Shown here piece by piece: positions 31,899-39,686 of a stretch of DNA of 64,000 nt. The translations under genes and the position numbers were made by a program. The stretch's first letter is position 1. Every line of letters begins with the position of its first letter. Origin of the DNA: Streptomyces fumanus (GTDB taxonomy: Bacteria > Actinomycetota > Actinomycetes > Streptomycetales > Streptomycetaceae); contig NZ_BNBI01000016.1 of assembly GCF_014655295.1 (NCBI RefSeq), forward strand, positions 1 through 64,000. The letters run 5' to 3'. The notes beneath the pieces are model-generated. The model saw nothing but the letters and a program-made list of their open reading frames with translations, was not told the DNA's origin and did not search any database.

Positions 31899-31913
31899 TG
31901 TCCCCTGGGGACA
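31899..31913. promoter_or_regulatory. Inverted repeat upstream of rtcB
   Basis: TGTCCCC-T-GGGGACA is a perfect 7-1-7 inverted repeat 113 bp before the rtcB ATG. Together with the AT-richer segment 31965-32015 it suggests a regulated promoter in the 205-bp gap 31822-32026. Confidence 0.45.
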
Positions 31914-32026
31914 ATGTGTATCGCACGCGCTGCCGCGCACGCCGGTCCGATGTCCCATTCGTTGATCCCGGCGCCGGTTTTTGCGTTTCGATACTTCTGT
32001 TGGGTTTCCGGGGGAATGAGGACGTC

Positions 32027-33220
32027 ATGTCGTACGTGGAGGTGCCGGGCGCGAAGGTGCCCATCCGGATGTGGGCCGACCCGGCGTCGGTCGAGGCCGG
32101 CGCGATGCAGCAGTTGCGCAACGTCACGACGCTGCCGTGGGTCGAGGGCCTGGCCGTCATGCCGGACGTGCACTACGGCAAGGGGGCGACCGTCGGTTCC
32201 GTCATCGCCATGCGGGGCGCGGTCTGCCCGGCGGCGGTGGGCGTCGACATCGGCTGCGGCATGTCGGCGGTCCGCACCTCCCTCACCGCCAACGACCTCC
32301 CGGGCGACCTCTCCCGGCTGCGCTCGAAGATCGAGCAGGTGATCCCGGTGGGCCGGGGGATGCACGACGACCCGATCGACCCGGGCCGCCTGCACGGCCT
32401 CGTGACGGCGGGGTGGGAGGACTTCTGGGGGCGGTTCGAGAGGGTGGCGGAGGCGGTTCGGTTCCGTCGTGATCGCGCCGAGAAGCAGATGGGGACGCTC
32501 GGTAGCGGCAATCATATGATCGAACTTTGTCTTGATGGGGACGGGTTTGTTTGGCTTATGCTGCATTCCGGGTCGCGGAACATCGGCAAGGAACTGGCCG
32601 AGCACCACATCGGAGTCGCCCAGAAGCTCCCGCACAACCAGGGGCTGATCGACCGGGATCTCGCCGTCTTCGTGGCGGACACCCCGCAGATGGCGGCGTA
32701 CCGCAGTGATCTTTTCTGGGCACAGGAGTACGCGAAGTACAACCGCACGATCATGATGGCGCTGCTCATGGACGTGGTCCGCAAGGAGTTCAAGAAGGCG
32801 AGGCCCACCTTCGAGCCGGAGATCTCCTGCCACCACAATTACGTCGCGGAGGAGCGGTACGAGGGGATGGACCTGCTCGTGACCCGTAAGGGTGCGATCC
32901 GGGCCGGTTCCGGTGAGTACGGCATCATCCCCGGCTCGATGGGCACCGGCTCGTACATCGTCAAGGGCCTCGGCAACGACAAGTCCTTCAACTCGGCGTC
33001 GCACGGCGCCGGCCGGCGCATGAGCCGCAGTGCGGCGAAGCGGCGCTTCACGGTGCGTGACCTGGAGGAGCAGACCCGGGGCGTCGAGTGCCGTAAGGAC
33101 TCTGGTGTGCTGGACGAGATTCCGGGTGCCTACAAGAACATCGACCAGGTGATGGAGCAGCAGCAGGATCTCGTCGAAGTGGTGGCGAAGATCAAACAGT
33201 TCATCTGCGTCAAAGGCTGA
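32027..33220 (+). CDS. rtcB: RtcB-family 3'-phosphate RNA ligase
   Basis: This 397-residue enzyme joins RNA ends carrying 2',3'-cyclic phosphate or 3'-phosphate to 5'-OH ends using GTP and Mn2+. Visible signatures are VMPDVHYGKG, VGVDIGCGMSA (metal-binding Asp and Cys, about 75-85), GSGNHMIEL (about 160-168), SCHHNYV, and SHGAGRRMSR, whose histidine is the guanylylation site. The ATG at 32027 follows GAGGACGTC; the frame stays open far upstream, but that part is antisense to the lipoprotein genes. A stretch at about 32505-32575 uses AT-ended codons unlike the rest of the genome. It faces a LAGLIDADG gene across one terminator. Confidence 0.95.
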   Translation: MSYVEVPGAKVPIRMWADPASVEAGAMQQLRNVTTLPWVEGLAVMPDVHYGKGATVGSVIAMRGAVCPAAVGVDIGCGMSAVRTSLTANDLPGDLSRLRSKIEQVIPVGRGMHDDPIDPGRLHGLVTAGWEDFWGRFERVAEAVRFRRDRAEKQMGTLGSGNHMIELCLDGDGFVWLMLHSGSRNIGKELAEHHIGVAQKLPHNQGLIDRDLAVFVADTPQMAAYRSDLFWAQEYAKYNRTIMMALLMDVVRKEFKKARPTFEPEISCHHNYVAEERYEGMDLLVTRKGAIRAGSGEYGIIPGSMGTGSYIVKGLGNDKSFNSASHGAGRRMSRSAAKRRFTVRDLEEQTRGVECRKDSGVLDEIPGAYKNIDQVMEQQQDLVEVVAKIKQFICVKG

Positions 33221-33227
33221 TGCGCAG

Positions 33228-33263
33228 GCCAGGGCCCCCGGCTCCACCACCGGGGGCCCTGGC
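33228..33263. terminator. Bidirectional terminator between rtcB and the LAGLIDADG gene
   Basis: A perfect 14-bp stem has arms GCCAGGGCCCCCGG (33228-33241) and its complement (33250-33263) with the loop CTCCACCA. Confidence 0.9.
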
Positions 33264-33271
33264 TCAGTAGG

Positions 33272-34105
33272 TCACTGTCGGCTGGGCATCGGCACCCGAC
33301 CGGAGCGGAGACGCCACATGCGGAGATGGCAGCTCTGGGGTGTCCGGTCGAGGACCTCGGCGGCCGCTGCCGGGTTGTCGAGCTTCAACAGGATGCGGTC
33401 CTCGGTCTCGTTCCAGCGGCGCGCTGTGTACGCGGATCGCATTCCTGCCGGGCGCGCCCACGGGGCGAGCGATTCGGCGGCGGCACGCTTGCGCGCCAGG
33501 GACAGGCAGCCGGGGTAATACAGATCGGCTGCCAAGCGCTGGCCCGCCTCCATGGCGTAGAGGACGTTGTAGATGTCGTCCCGTGCGTTCCGCTTGATCG
33601 TGCGCTGTACTCCGGTCACCTGCTTCGCGTAGTCGCAGAAGTAGCGGCCGACGGCAGTGCTGGCCGTGGTGAGCGAGACGAAGGGGAATCCCTTTCCCGT
33701 GAAACCCACCGAGCCGTCTGCGTCGACGACACCACGAAGGTAGTCACGGGGCGAGAAATCGGTACGGGGCACATCGATCGTCTTCGACTTACGTCCGTAC
33801 GGAAGCCCGAGCTCGTTGAGAAGAGTCCTGGCCTCCAGAGAGTGCAGGCTCCAGATGACCGAGGTGTGCGTCGCGGCGAAGTTGGTGGACCGGGTGCGCC
33901 CGGTGATGCTGCTTCGGTAAGGCGTCAGCCTCTGGAACTCGCGGAGGAGGTCGATGTCGCGGGCGTTGACCTCCACGGTCAGACGGCCACGCTGTCGGGA
34001 CTGCTCGGACAGGTGCCCGTCCGCCTGTAAGAAGCCGAACATGTACGCGTACTCGGGGACCGTCAGGTCCATGAACTGGTGACCGTTAGGCTCGCATTCA
34101 GCCAC
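33272..34105 (-). CDS. Free-standing LAGLIDADG endonuclease-like protein with C-terminal Myb/SANT-like helix motif
   Basis: This 277-residue protein contains two LAGLIDADG helices: YMFGFLQADGHL (residues 21-32) and YLRGVVDADGSVGF (122-135), each ending in the Asp-Gly pair that forms the active site. They make a pseudo-dimeric homing-endonuclease core. The C-terminus (about 229-268) has W231, E234-D236 and a RTPQSCHLRMWRL helix, a pattern like a Myb/SANT DNA-binding repeat. Its GC content is lower than that of neighbouring genes, a sign of horizontal transfer. It is not inside an intron or intein. It lies convergent to rtcB with 51 bp between the stops. Confidence 0.87.
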   Translation of the reverse strand: MAECEPNGHQFMDLTVPEYAYMFGFLQADGHLSEQSRQRGRLTVEVNARDIDLLREFQRLTPYRSSITGRTRSTNFAATHTSVIWSLHSLEARTLLNELGLPYGRKSKTIDVPRTDFSPRDYLRGVVDADGSVGFTGKGFPFVSLTTASTAVGRYFCDYAKQVTGVQRTIKRNARDDIYNVLYAMEAGQRLAADLYYPGCLSLARKRAAAESLAPWARPAGMRSAYTARRWNETEDRILLKLDNPAAAAEVLDRTPQSCHLRMWRLRSGRVPMPSRQ

Positions 34106-34263
34106 AGGGAAGCCCTACTTCCGTGGTGGTCAGGTTCTCGGCCGGGATGCGCGTCCCGGCCGGGAGCCGTCACGTCGGGTGTGGTGGCGCGAGCCTAGGT
34201 CGGATGTTCAACCGCCGTGCGGGTGATCGGAGTTGATTCACTCCTGCGAGTCAACCGCCGCTG

Positions 34264-35028
34264 TCAGCTCTCCCGGTGGACCTTTGTGTTCGATGCCTGG
34301 GCGCGGGGGCGGACGATCAGGAGGTCGATGTTGACGTGGGAGGGGCGGGTGACCGCCCAGGTGATGGTGTCGGCCACGTCGTCGGCGGTCAGGGGGTCGG
34401 GGACGCCCTGGTAGACCTTGGCGGCCTTCTCCTCGTCGCCGCCGAAGCGGGTCAGGGCGAACTCCTCCGTGCGGACCATGCCGGGCGCGATCTCGATGAC
34501 GCGGACCGGGCGGCCGACGATCTCCAGGCGCAGGGTCTCGGCGAGGACGTGCGCGCCGTGCTTGGCGGCGACGTAGCCCGCGCCGCCCTCGTAGGTGGCG
34601 TGGCCGGCGGTGGAGGAGACCACGACGACCGTGCCGTCGCCGCTCGCCTCCAGCTTGGGGAGCAGGGCCTGGGTGAGGTTGAGGGTGCCGATGACGTTGG
34701 TCTCGTACATCCGGCGCCAGTCCTCCGGGTCGCCGGTGGCCACCGGGTCGGCGCCGAGGGCCCCGCCGGCGTTGTTGACCAGGACGCCGACGGTCTTGAA
34801 GGCCGTGGCGAACTCGTTCACCGCGGCGCGGTCGGTGACGTCCAGGGGGTATGCCGTCGCCTTGTGGCCGGCCGCCTGGATCTCCTCCGCCAGGGCCTCG
34901 ATGCGGTCCTTGCGGCGGGCGGTGAGGACGACGCGGTAGCCGGCGGCGGCCAGGTGGCGGGCGGTGGCGGCGCCGATGCCGCTGCTGGCGCCGGTGACGA
35001 TGGCGATCGAGGACGGGGTGGTGGGCAT
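34264..35028 (-). CDS. Short-chain dehydrogenase/reductase (classical SDR)
   Basis: This 254-residue NAD(P)-dependent oxidoreductase shows TGASSGIG (residues 13-20), NNAG (about 89-92), catalytic Ser in VVVSSTAGHA, and YVAAK (Tyr-Lys, about 152-156). TARRKDR after beta-2 suggests NADPH preference. Members of this group (YdfG-like) act on 3-hydroxy acids or small alcohols; the substrate here is unknown. The ATG at 35028 has AGGAG upstream and TATCCT as a likely -10. The 158-bp gap 34106-34263 to the LAGLIDADG gene start contains no recognisable gene. Confidence 0.92.
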   Translation of the reverse strand: MPTTPSSIAIVTGASSGIGAATARHLAAAGYRVVLTARRKDRIEALAEEIQAAGHKATAYPLDVTDRAAVNEFATAFKTVGVLVNNAGGALGADPVATGDPEDWRRMYETNVIGTLNLTQALLPKLEASGDGTVVVVSSTAGHATYEGGAGYVAAKHGAHVLAETLRLEIVGRPVRVIEIAPGMVRTEEFALTRFGGDEEKAAKVYQGVPDPLTADDVADTITWAVTRPSHVNIDLLIVRPRAQASNTKVHRES

Positions 35029-35107
35029 CCGGGCTCCTGGGGCTGGGGCGGGCTGTGGCCCAGGATAAGCGGGGGGTGAGGGAGGGGGAGGGCGGGCTGC
35101 CGGGGGC

Positions 35108-35443
35108 TCAGGGCGTCCTCGGGGCCCACATGATCACGGCCATGCCCGCCAGGCAGATCAGGGCGCCCGCGAGGTCCCAGCGGTCGGGGCGGTAGCCGTC
35201 GGCGACGGCGGCCCAGAGCAGGGAGCCGGCCACGAAGACGCCGCCGTACGCGGCGAGGACGCGGCCGAAGGGGGCGTCGGGCTGGAAGGTGGCGACGAAG
35301 CCGTACGCGCCGAGGGCCAGGACGCCGCCGGTCGCCCAGAGCCAGCCGCGGTGCTCGCGCACGCCCTGCCAGACCAGCCACGCGCCGCCGATCTCGAACA
35401 GCGCGGCGACGAGGAAGAGGGCGGCGGAGCGGAGGATCGGCAT
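35108..35443 (-). CDS. YnfA/UPF0060 family membrane protein
   Basis: This 111-residue protein with four membrane helices (SAALFLVAALFEIGGAWLVW; WLWATGGVLALGAYGFVATF; VLAAYGGVFVAGSLLWAAV; DLAGALICLAGMAVIMW) matches YnfA, a relative of small multidrug resistance proteins. The conserved EIGGAWLVWQ motif in helix 1 and PFGRVLAAYGG in helix 3 are present. The transported substrate is unclear. It is divergent from the flavin monooxygenase operon with 96 bp between starts, so the two may share a regulator. Confidence 0.92.
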   Translation of the reverse strand: MPILRSAALFLVAALFEIGGAWLVWQGVREHRGWLWATGGVLALGAYGFVATFQPDAPFGRVLAAYGGVFVAGSLLWAAVADGYRPDRWDLAGALICLAGMAVIMWAPRTP

Positions 35444-35501
35444 GGGGGCAGCCTGCCATCCAGGGCGGCGGAATAACGTCGGCGGGGCAGTCGTTCAGCG
35501 G

Positions 35502-35519
35502 TATAGTTGAACGGTCAAC
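35502..35519 (+). promoter_or_regulatory. Promoter and overlapping operator of the flavin monooxygenase operon
   Basis: TATAGT at 35502-35507 is a good -10. It overlaps the inverted repeat GTTGA-ACGG-TCAAC at 35506-35519. A repressor bound there would block transcription of the LLM/FMN reductase operon. TTGGAGG at 35523-35529 is the ribosome-binding site. Confidence 0.55.
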
Positions 35520-35539
35520 AACTTGGAGGTTGAGCGACC

Positions 35540-36649
35540 ATGCAGTTCGGCATCTTCACCGTCGGCGATGTCACTCCGGACCCGACGACGGGCCGTACGC
35601 CGACCGAGCGCGAGCGCATCAAGGCCATGGTCGCCATCGCGCTGAAGGCCGAGGAGGTCGGCCTGGACGTCTTCGCGACCGGTGAGCACCACAACCCGCC
35701 GTTCGTGCCGTCCTCGCCCACGACCATGCTCGGCTACGTCGCGGCCCGCACCGAGCGGCTGATCCTGTCCACGTCCACCACGCTGATCACCACGAACGAC
35801 CCGGTGAAGATCGCCGAGGACTTCGCGATGCTCCAGCACCTGGCCGACGGGCGCGTGGACCTGATGATGGGGCGCGGCAACACCGGCCCGGTCTACCCCT
35901 GGTTCGGCAAGGACATCCGCGAGGGCATCAACCTCGCCATCGAGAACTACGCCCTGCTGCACCGCCTGTGGCGCGAGGACGTGGTCACCTGGCAGGGCAA
36001 GTTCCGCACCCCGCTGCAGGGCTTCACCTCCACCCCGCGCCCCCTGGACGGCGTCGCCCCGTTCGTCTGGCACGGCTCCATCCGCTCCCCGGAGATCGCC
36101 GAGCAGGCCGCGTACTACGGCGACGGCTTCTTCCACAACAACATCTTCTGGCCCGCCGACCACACCAAGCGCATGATCGAGCTGTACCGCAGCCGGTACG
36201 CCCACTACGGGCACGGCACCGCGGAGCAGGCGATCGTCGGGCTGGGCGGCCAGGTGTTCATGCGGAAGAACAGCCAGGACGCGGTGCGCGAGTTCCGCCC
36301 GTACTTCGACGTGGCCCCGGTCTACGGGCACGGGCCGTCGCTGGAGGAGTTCACCGCGCAGACCCCGCTCACCGTCGGCTCCCCGCAGCAGGTGATCGAG
36401 AAGACGCTGTCCTTCCGCGAGTACGCCGGTGACTACCAGCGCCAGCTCTTCCTGATGGACCACGCCGGGCTGCCGCTGAAGACCGTCCTGGAGCAGCTCG
36501 ACCTGCTCGGCGAGGAGGTCGTGCCGGTGCTGCGGAAGGAGTTCGCCAAGAACCGGCCGGCCAACGTGCCGGACGCCCCGACGCACGCGTCCCTGCTCGC
36601 GAAGAAGTCCGAGAACACTCAGAACGCCGAAGAGGTGAGTGCCCGATGA
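35540..36649 (+). CDS. LLM-class flavin-dependent oxidoreductase
   Basis: This 369-residue luciferase-like monooxygenase has the TIM-barrel signatures FATGEHHNPPF (about 44-54), STTLITTNDPVKIAEDFA (about 78-95) and LMMGRGNTGPVYPWFG. It would use reduced FMN and oxygen to oxidise an organic substrate. The next gene, an FMN reductase overlapping by 4 bp, very likely supplies the FMNH2. The CE1758/CE1759 pair of corynebacteria is the named family. The native substrate is unknown. Confidence 0.93.
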   Translation: MQFGIFTVGDVTPDPTTGRTPTERERIKAMVAIALKAEEVGLDVFATGEHHNPPFVPSSPTTMLGYVAARTERLILSTSTTLITTNDPVKIAEDFAMLQHLADGRVDLMMGRGNTGPVYPWFGKDIREGINLAIENYALLHRLWREDVVTWQGKFRTPLQGFTSTPRPLDGVAPFVWHGSIRSPEIAEQAAYYGDGFFHNNIFWPADHTKRMIELYRSRYAHYGHGTAEQAIVGLGGQVFMRKNSQDAVREFRPYFDVAPVYGHGPSLEEFTAQTPLTVGSPQQVIEKTLSFREYAGDYQRQLFLMDHAGLPLKTVLEQLDLLGEEVVPVLRKEFAKNRPANVPDAPTHASLLAKKSENTQNAEEVSAR

Positions 36650-37251
36650 AGCTCGTCGTCGTCTCGGCGGGGCTGAGCGTCCCGTCCTCCACCAGGCTGC
36701 TGGGCGACCGGCTCGCCGCCGCCACCGGCGCGGACGACACCCGCGTGATCGAGCTGCGCGACCTCGCCGTGGAGATCGCCCACACCTTCACCAACGGATT
36801 CCCGGGACCGGAGCTGTCCGCCGCCTTCGAGGCGGTCGCCGGCGCCGACGGGCTGATCGTCGTCACGCCGGTGTTCTCCGCCTCGTACAGCGGGCTGTTC
36901 AAGTCCTTCTTCGACGCGCTGAGCGGCAGCGACCCGGAGGCGCTGGCCGGCAAGCCGGTGCTGGTCGCCGCGACCGGTGGCAGCGCCCGGCACTCGCTGG
37001 TCCTCGACCACGCGCTGCGGCCGCTGTTCTCCTACCTCAAGGCCGTCGTCGTCCCGACCGGGGTGTACGCCGCCGCCGAGGACTGGGGCGCCGGGGGCCT
37101 GGACGCCCGTATCGCGCGGGCGGCCGGGGAACTGGCCGCGCTGGTGTCCGGGACCGCCGGGACGCCTGCCCGGCCGGTCCGGAAGGCGGACACCTTCGAG
37201 GACGTGACGCCGTTCGAGGAGCGGCTCGCGGGGCTGCGGCCCACCGGGTGA
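36646..37251 (+). CDS. FMN reductase (CE1759 family)
   Basis: This 201-residue flavodoxin-fold NAD(P)H:FMN oxidoreductase carries the FMN phosphate loop SAGLSVPSSTRLLGDRL (about 7-23), TPVFSASYSGLFKSFFD (about 80-96) and ATGGSARHSL. It is translated through an ATGA overlap with the LLM monooxygenase gene and should deliver reduced flavin to it. Three 13-bp tandem repeats begin over its stop codon. Confidence 0.93.
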   Translation: MKLVVVSAGLSVPSSTRLLGDRLAAATGADDTRVIELRDLAVEIAHTFTNGFPGPELSAAFEAVAGADGLIVVTPVFSASYSGLFKSFFDALSGSDPEALAGKPVLVAATGGSARHSLVLDHALRPLFSYLKAVVVPTGVYAAAEDWGAGGLDARIARAAGELAALVSGTAGTPARPVRKADTFEDVTPFEERLAGLRPTG

Positions 37252-37280
37252 GAGCACCGGGTGAGAGCACCGGGTGAGAG
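37242..37280 (+). repeat. Three 13-bp tandem repeats over the FMN reductase stop codon
   Basis: CACCGGGTGAGAG occurs three times head to tail. The first copy contains the TGA stop. Each copy supplies an in-frame or near-frame TGA, so copy-number change would barely alter the protein end. Confidence 0.9.
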
Positions 37281-37350
37281 CCCAGTAAGAACGGCCCGCG
37301 CCGGGGTCCCGGCCCCGGTGCGCCGGCCGTGGCCTTGGCAGACTGGACAC

Positions 37351-38091
37351 GTGCCCCAGACACCCCAGACGGTTCTGCTCGCCGAAGACGACCGCGCCAT
37401 CCGCAACGCCCTGGAACGCGCCCTCACCCTGGAGGGCTACCAGGTCACCGCGGTCGCCGACGGTGCCACGGCGCTGGCCCGGGCCCGCTACAGCCGCCCC
37501 GACGTGCTGGTGCTGGACGTGATGATGCCGGAGATCGACGGCCTCCAGGTCTGCCGGGCGCTGCGCGCCGAGGGCGATCCGACGCCGATCCTGATGCTGA
37601 CCGCGCTGGTCGAGACCGCCGACCGGATCGCGGGGCTGGACGCGGGCGCCGACGACTACGTGGTCAAGCCGTTCGACGTGGAGGAGGTCTTCGCCCGGCT
37701 GCGCGCCCTGCTCCGCCGTACCGGTGCCTCCCGCTTCGCCGTCCCCGAGGACCTGCCCAGACCCCCGGCCGAGTCCGCCGGGCCGCCCGGGCGGTACCTG
37801 GAGGCGGCCGGGCTGCGGATGGACCCCCAGGCCCGCCGCGTCTGGCGCGGGGAGCGCGAACTGGAGCTGACCCGCACCGAGTTCGAGCTGCTGGAACTGC
37901 TGGTGCGCAACGCCGGCATCGTCCTGGACCACGCCACCATCTACGACCGGATCTGGGGCTACGACTTCGGGCCGGGCTCCAAGAACCTCGCCGTCTACGT
38001 CGGCTACCTGCGCCGCAAACTCGACGAGCCGGGCGCGCCGCGGCTCATCCAGACGGTGCGCGGCGTGGGTTACGTGCTGCGGGAGGACTGA
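37351..38091 (+). CDS. OmpR-family response regulator
   Basis: This 246-residue transcription factor has a receiver domain with acidic pocket AEDD (about 11-14), phospho-acceptor Asp in LVLDVMMPEIDGLQ (about 55), the Thr of MLTA and the Lys of VVKPFD. A linker of about 25 residues and a winged-helix effector follow (TRTEFELLELLVRNAGIV, YVGYLRRKLD). The start is GTG at 37351. The next gene, its sensor kinase, starts immediately after the stop. The closest relatives I know are the PrrA/MprA-like regulators of actinobacteria; its regulon is unknown. Confidence 0.94.
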   Translation: MPQTPQTVLLAEDDRAIRNALERALTLEGYQVTAVADGATALARARYSRPDVLVLDVMMPEIDGLQVCRALRAEGDPTPILMLTALVETADRIAGLDAGADDYVVKPFDVEEVFARLRALLRRTGASRFAVPEDLPRPPAESAGPPGRYLEAAGLRMDPQARRVWRGERELELTRTEFELLELLVRNAGIVLDHATIYDRIWGYDFGPGSKNLAVYVGYLRRKLDEPGAPRLIQTVRGVGYVLRED

Positions 38092-39666
38092 GTGCGCGGG
38101 CGCCCGTGGCCCTCCCGGCGCGGCCGGCCGGGAGCGGGACCGCGGCGGGAGGGGGACCGGCCGGTGAGGAGGCAGGGACGGCGGCTCCGGCCGGTGGCGG
38201 TGGAGCAGGGACGGCGGCTCCGGCCGGTGGTGGCGGGGCAGGAACGGCGGTCCCGGCCGGTGGCGGCGGGGCAGGGGCGGCGGCCCCGGCTGGCGTCGCT
38301 GCGGACCACCTTCGCCGTGTCGTTCGCCACGGTCACGGCCGTGGTCACGGTGCTGGTCGGACTGCTGTCGTACGGTGCCGCCGCCCGGCTGGTCCGGGTC
38401 GACCAGGAGACCGTCTTCGGGCAGGTGGTCCAGGACCTGCGGGACGAGGTGCGCCAGCAGCGGATGTCACCCGACGACTTCTCCTCCGTCGCGCCCGGCC
38501 ACGACATCGTCCGCCCGGCCCGCACCGACGTACAGGTGCTCGGGCCCGACGGCACGGTCTCCGACGCCTCCGAGCCCCGGCTCCCGGTGACCGCCGCCGA
38601 CCGGCGGACCGCCGCCGCGGCGCCCGCCGGGCGGATGGTCCAGCACAAGGACGTCGACGTCGGCCACGACGTGTACCGCGTCGCCACCGTCTCGCTCGGC
38701 GGCGGTCGGGGCGCGGTGCAGGTGGCGCAGGAGTTCAGCGACACCGAGGACCTGCTGCGCACCCTCCAGCAGCGGACGCTGCTGCTGATGGCCGTGGTGG
38801 TGACCGCCGCCGGGCTGTTCGGCTGGTGGCTGGCCCGGCGCATCACCCGGCGCCTGGTCGCGCTGACCGCCGCCGCCGAGGACGTGGCCCGCACCCGGCG
38901 GCTCGGCATCCAGGTGCCGGTGACCGGCTCCGACGAGGTGGGCCGCCTCGGCCGGGCCTTCGACCGGATGCTGGGCCGGCTCGCCCAGTCCGAGGAGGAC
39001 CAGCGCCGGCTGGTCCAGGACGCGGGCCATGAGCTGCGTACGCCGCTGACCTCGCTGCGGACCAACATCTCGCTGCTCAAGCGGATCGACGAGCTGCCGC
39101 CCGCCGCCCGCGAGGAGCTCGTCGCCGACCTCGGCCAGGAGGCCCGCGAGCTGACCGACCTCGTCAACGAACTGGTCGACCTCGCGGCCGGCCAGGCCGA
39201 CACCGAGCCGCCGCAGCGGGTCGACATCGCCGAGATCGCCCGTGACGTGGCGTCCCTGGCCCGCCGCCGCACCGGCCGCGCGATCACCGTACGGGCGTGC
39301 GGCGAGACCACGACCGAGGGGCGGCCGACGCTGCTGACCCGGGCCATCTCCAACCTGGTCGAGAACGCGGCGAAGTTCGACCCGGACGGCGCCACGCCCA
39401 TCGAGGTGGCCGTCGCCGGGCCGGCCCTGCCCGGCACCCTCCGGGTCGAGGTCCGCGACCGGGGGCCCGGCATCGCCGACGGCGACCTGGTCCGGGTCTT
39501 CGACCGCTTCTACCGCGCCACCGACGCCCGCTCCCGCCCCGGCTCCGGCCTCGGCCTCTCCATCGTCCGGGAGGTGGCGCTGGCCCACGGGGGAGCGCCG
39601 TTCGCCTACCGGCGGGAGGGGGGCGGGTCGGTGATCGGGTTCACCATCGGGCGGGTGGGCGCGTAG
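38092..39666 (+). CDS. Membrane sensor histidine kinase
   Basis: This 524-residue kinase partners the OmpR regulator. Residues 1-70 form an unusual basic N-terminal extension built of 11-residue repeats (QGRRLRPVxxG/E). Helix 1 spans about 72-95 (FAVSFATVTAVVTVLVGLLS), the sensor loop about 96-220, and helix 2 about 225-245. A HAMP domain, HisKA with HELRTPLTSLR (phospho-His about 310), and HATPase with NLVENAAKF, DRGPGI and GSGLGLSI follow. The GTG start directly follows the regulator stop. The repeat-coded extension may be mis-annotated if the true start is a later GTG near 38293. Confidence 0.9.
   Translation: MRGRPWPSRRGRPGAGPRREGDRPVRRQGRRLRPVAVEQGRRLRPVVAGQERRSRPVAAGQGRRPRLASLRTTFAVSFATVTAVVTVLVGLLSYGAAARLVRVDQETVFGQVVQDLRDEVRQQRMSPDDFSSVAPGHDIVRPARTDVQVLGPDGTVSDASEPRLPVTAADRRTAAAAPAGRMVQHKDVDVGHDVYRVATVSLGGGRGAVQVAQEFSDTEDLLRTLQQRTLLLMAVVVTAAGLFGWWLARRITRRLVALTAAAEDVARTRRLGIQVPVTGSDEVGRLGRAFDRMLGRLAQSEEDQRRLVQDAGHELRTPLTSLRTNISLLKRIDELPPAAREELVADLGQEARELTDLVNELVDLAAGQADTEPPQRVDIAEIARDVASLARRRTGRAITVRACGETTTEGRPTLLTRAISNLVENAAKFDPDGATPIEVAVAGPALPGTLRVEVRDRGPGIADGDLVRVFDRFYRATDARSRPGSGLGLSIVREVALAHGGAPFAYRREGGGSVIGFTIGRVGA
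38172..38293 (+). repeat. 33-bp minisatellite in the 5' end of the kinase gene
   Basis: Copies starting at 38172, 38205, 38238 and 38271 have an exact period of 33 bp, with a decayed copy before them at about 38139. Because 33 is a multiple of three, changes in copy number keep the frame. Confidence 0.9.
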
Positions 39667-39686
39667 GCCGTCCGCGGGGGGGGCGG

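Noticed and set aside
29720..33220. A continuous plus-strand open frame of over 1100 codons across 29720-33220
   Set aside because: Only the last 398 codons are rtcB. The earlier part is antisense to two lipoprotein genes and lacks protein-like composition; such long antisense frames are common in DNA of this GC content.
36646..37251. A second overlapping frame (36639-37277) in the FMN reductase region
   Set aside because: Arg/Ala-rich shadow; the flavodoxin motifs are in the other frame, which also has the ATGA overlap.
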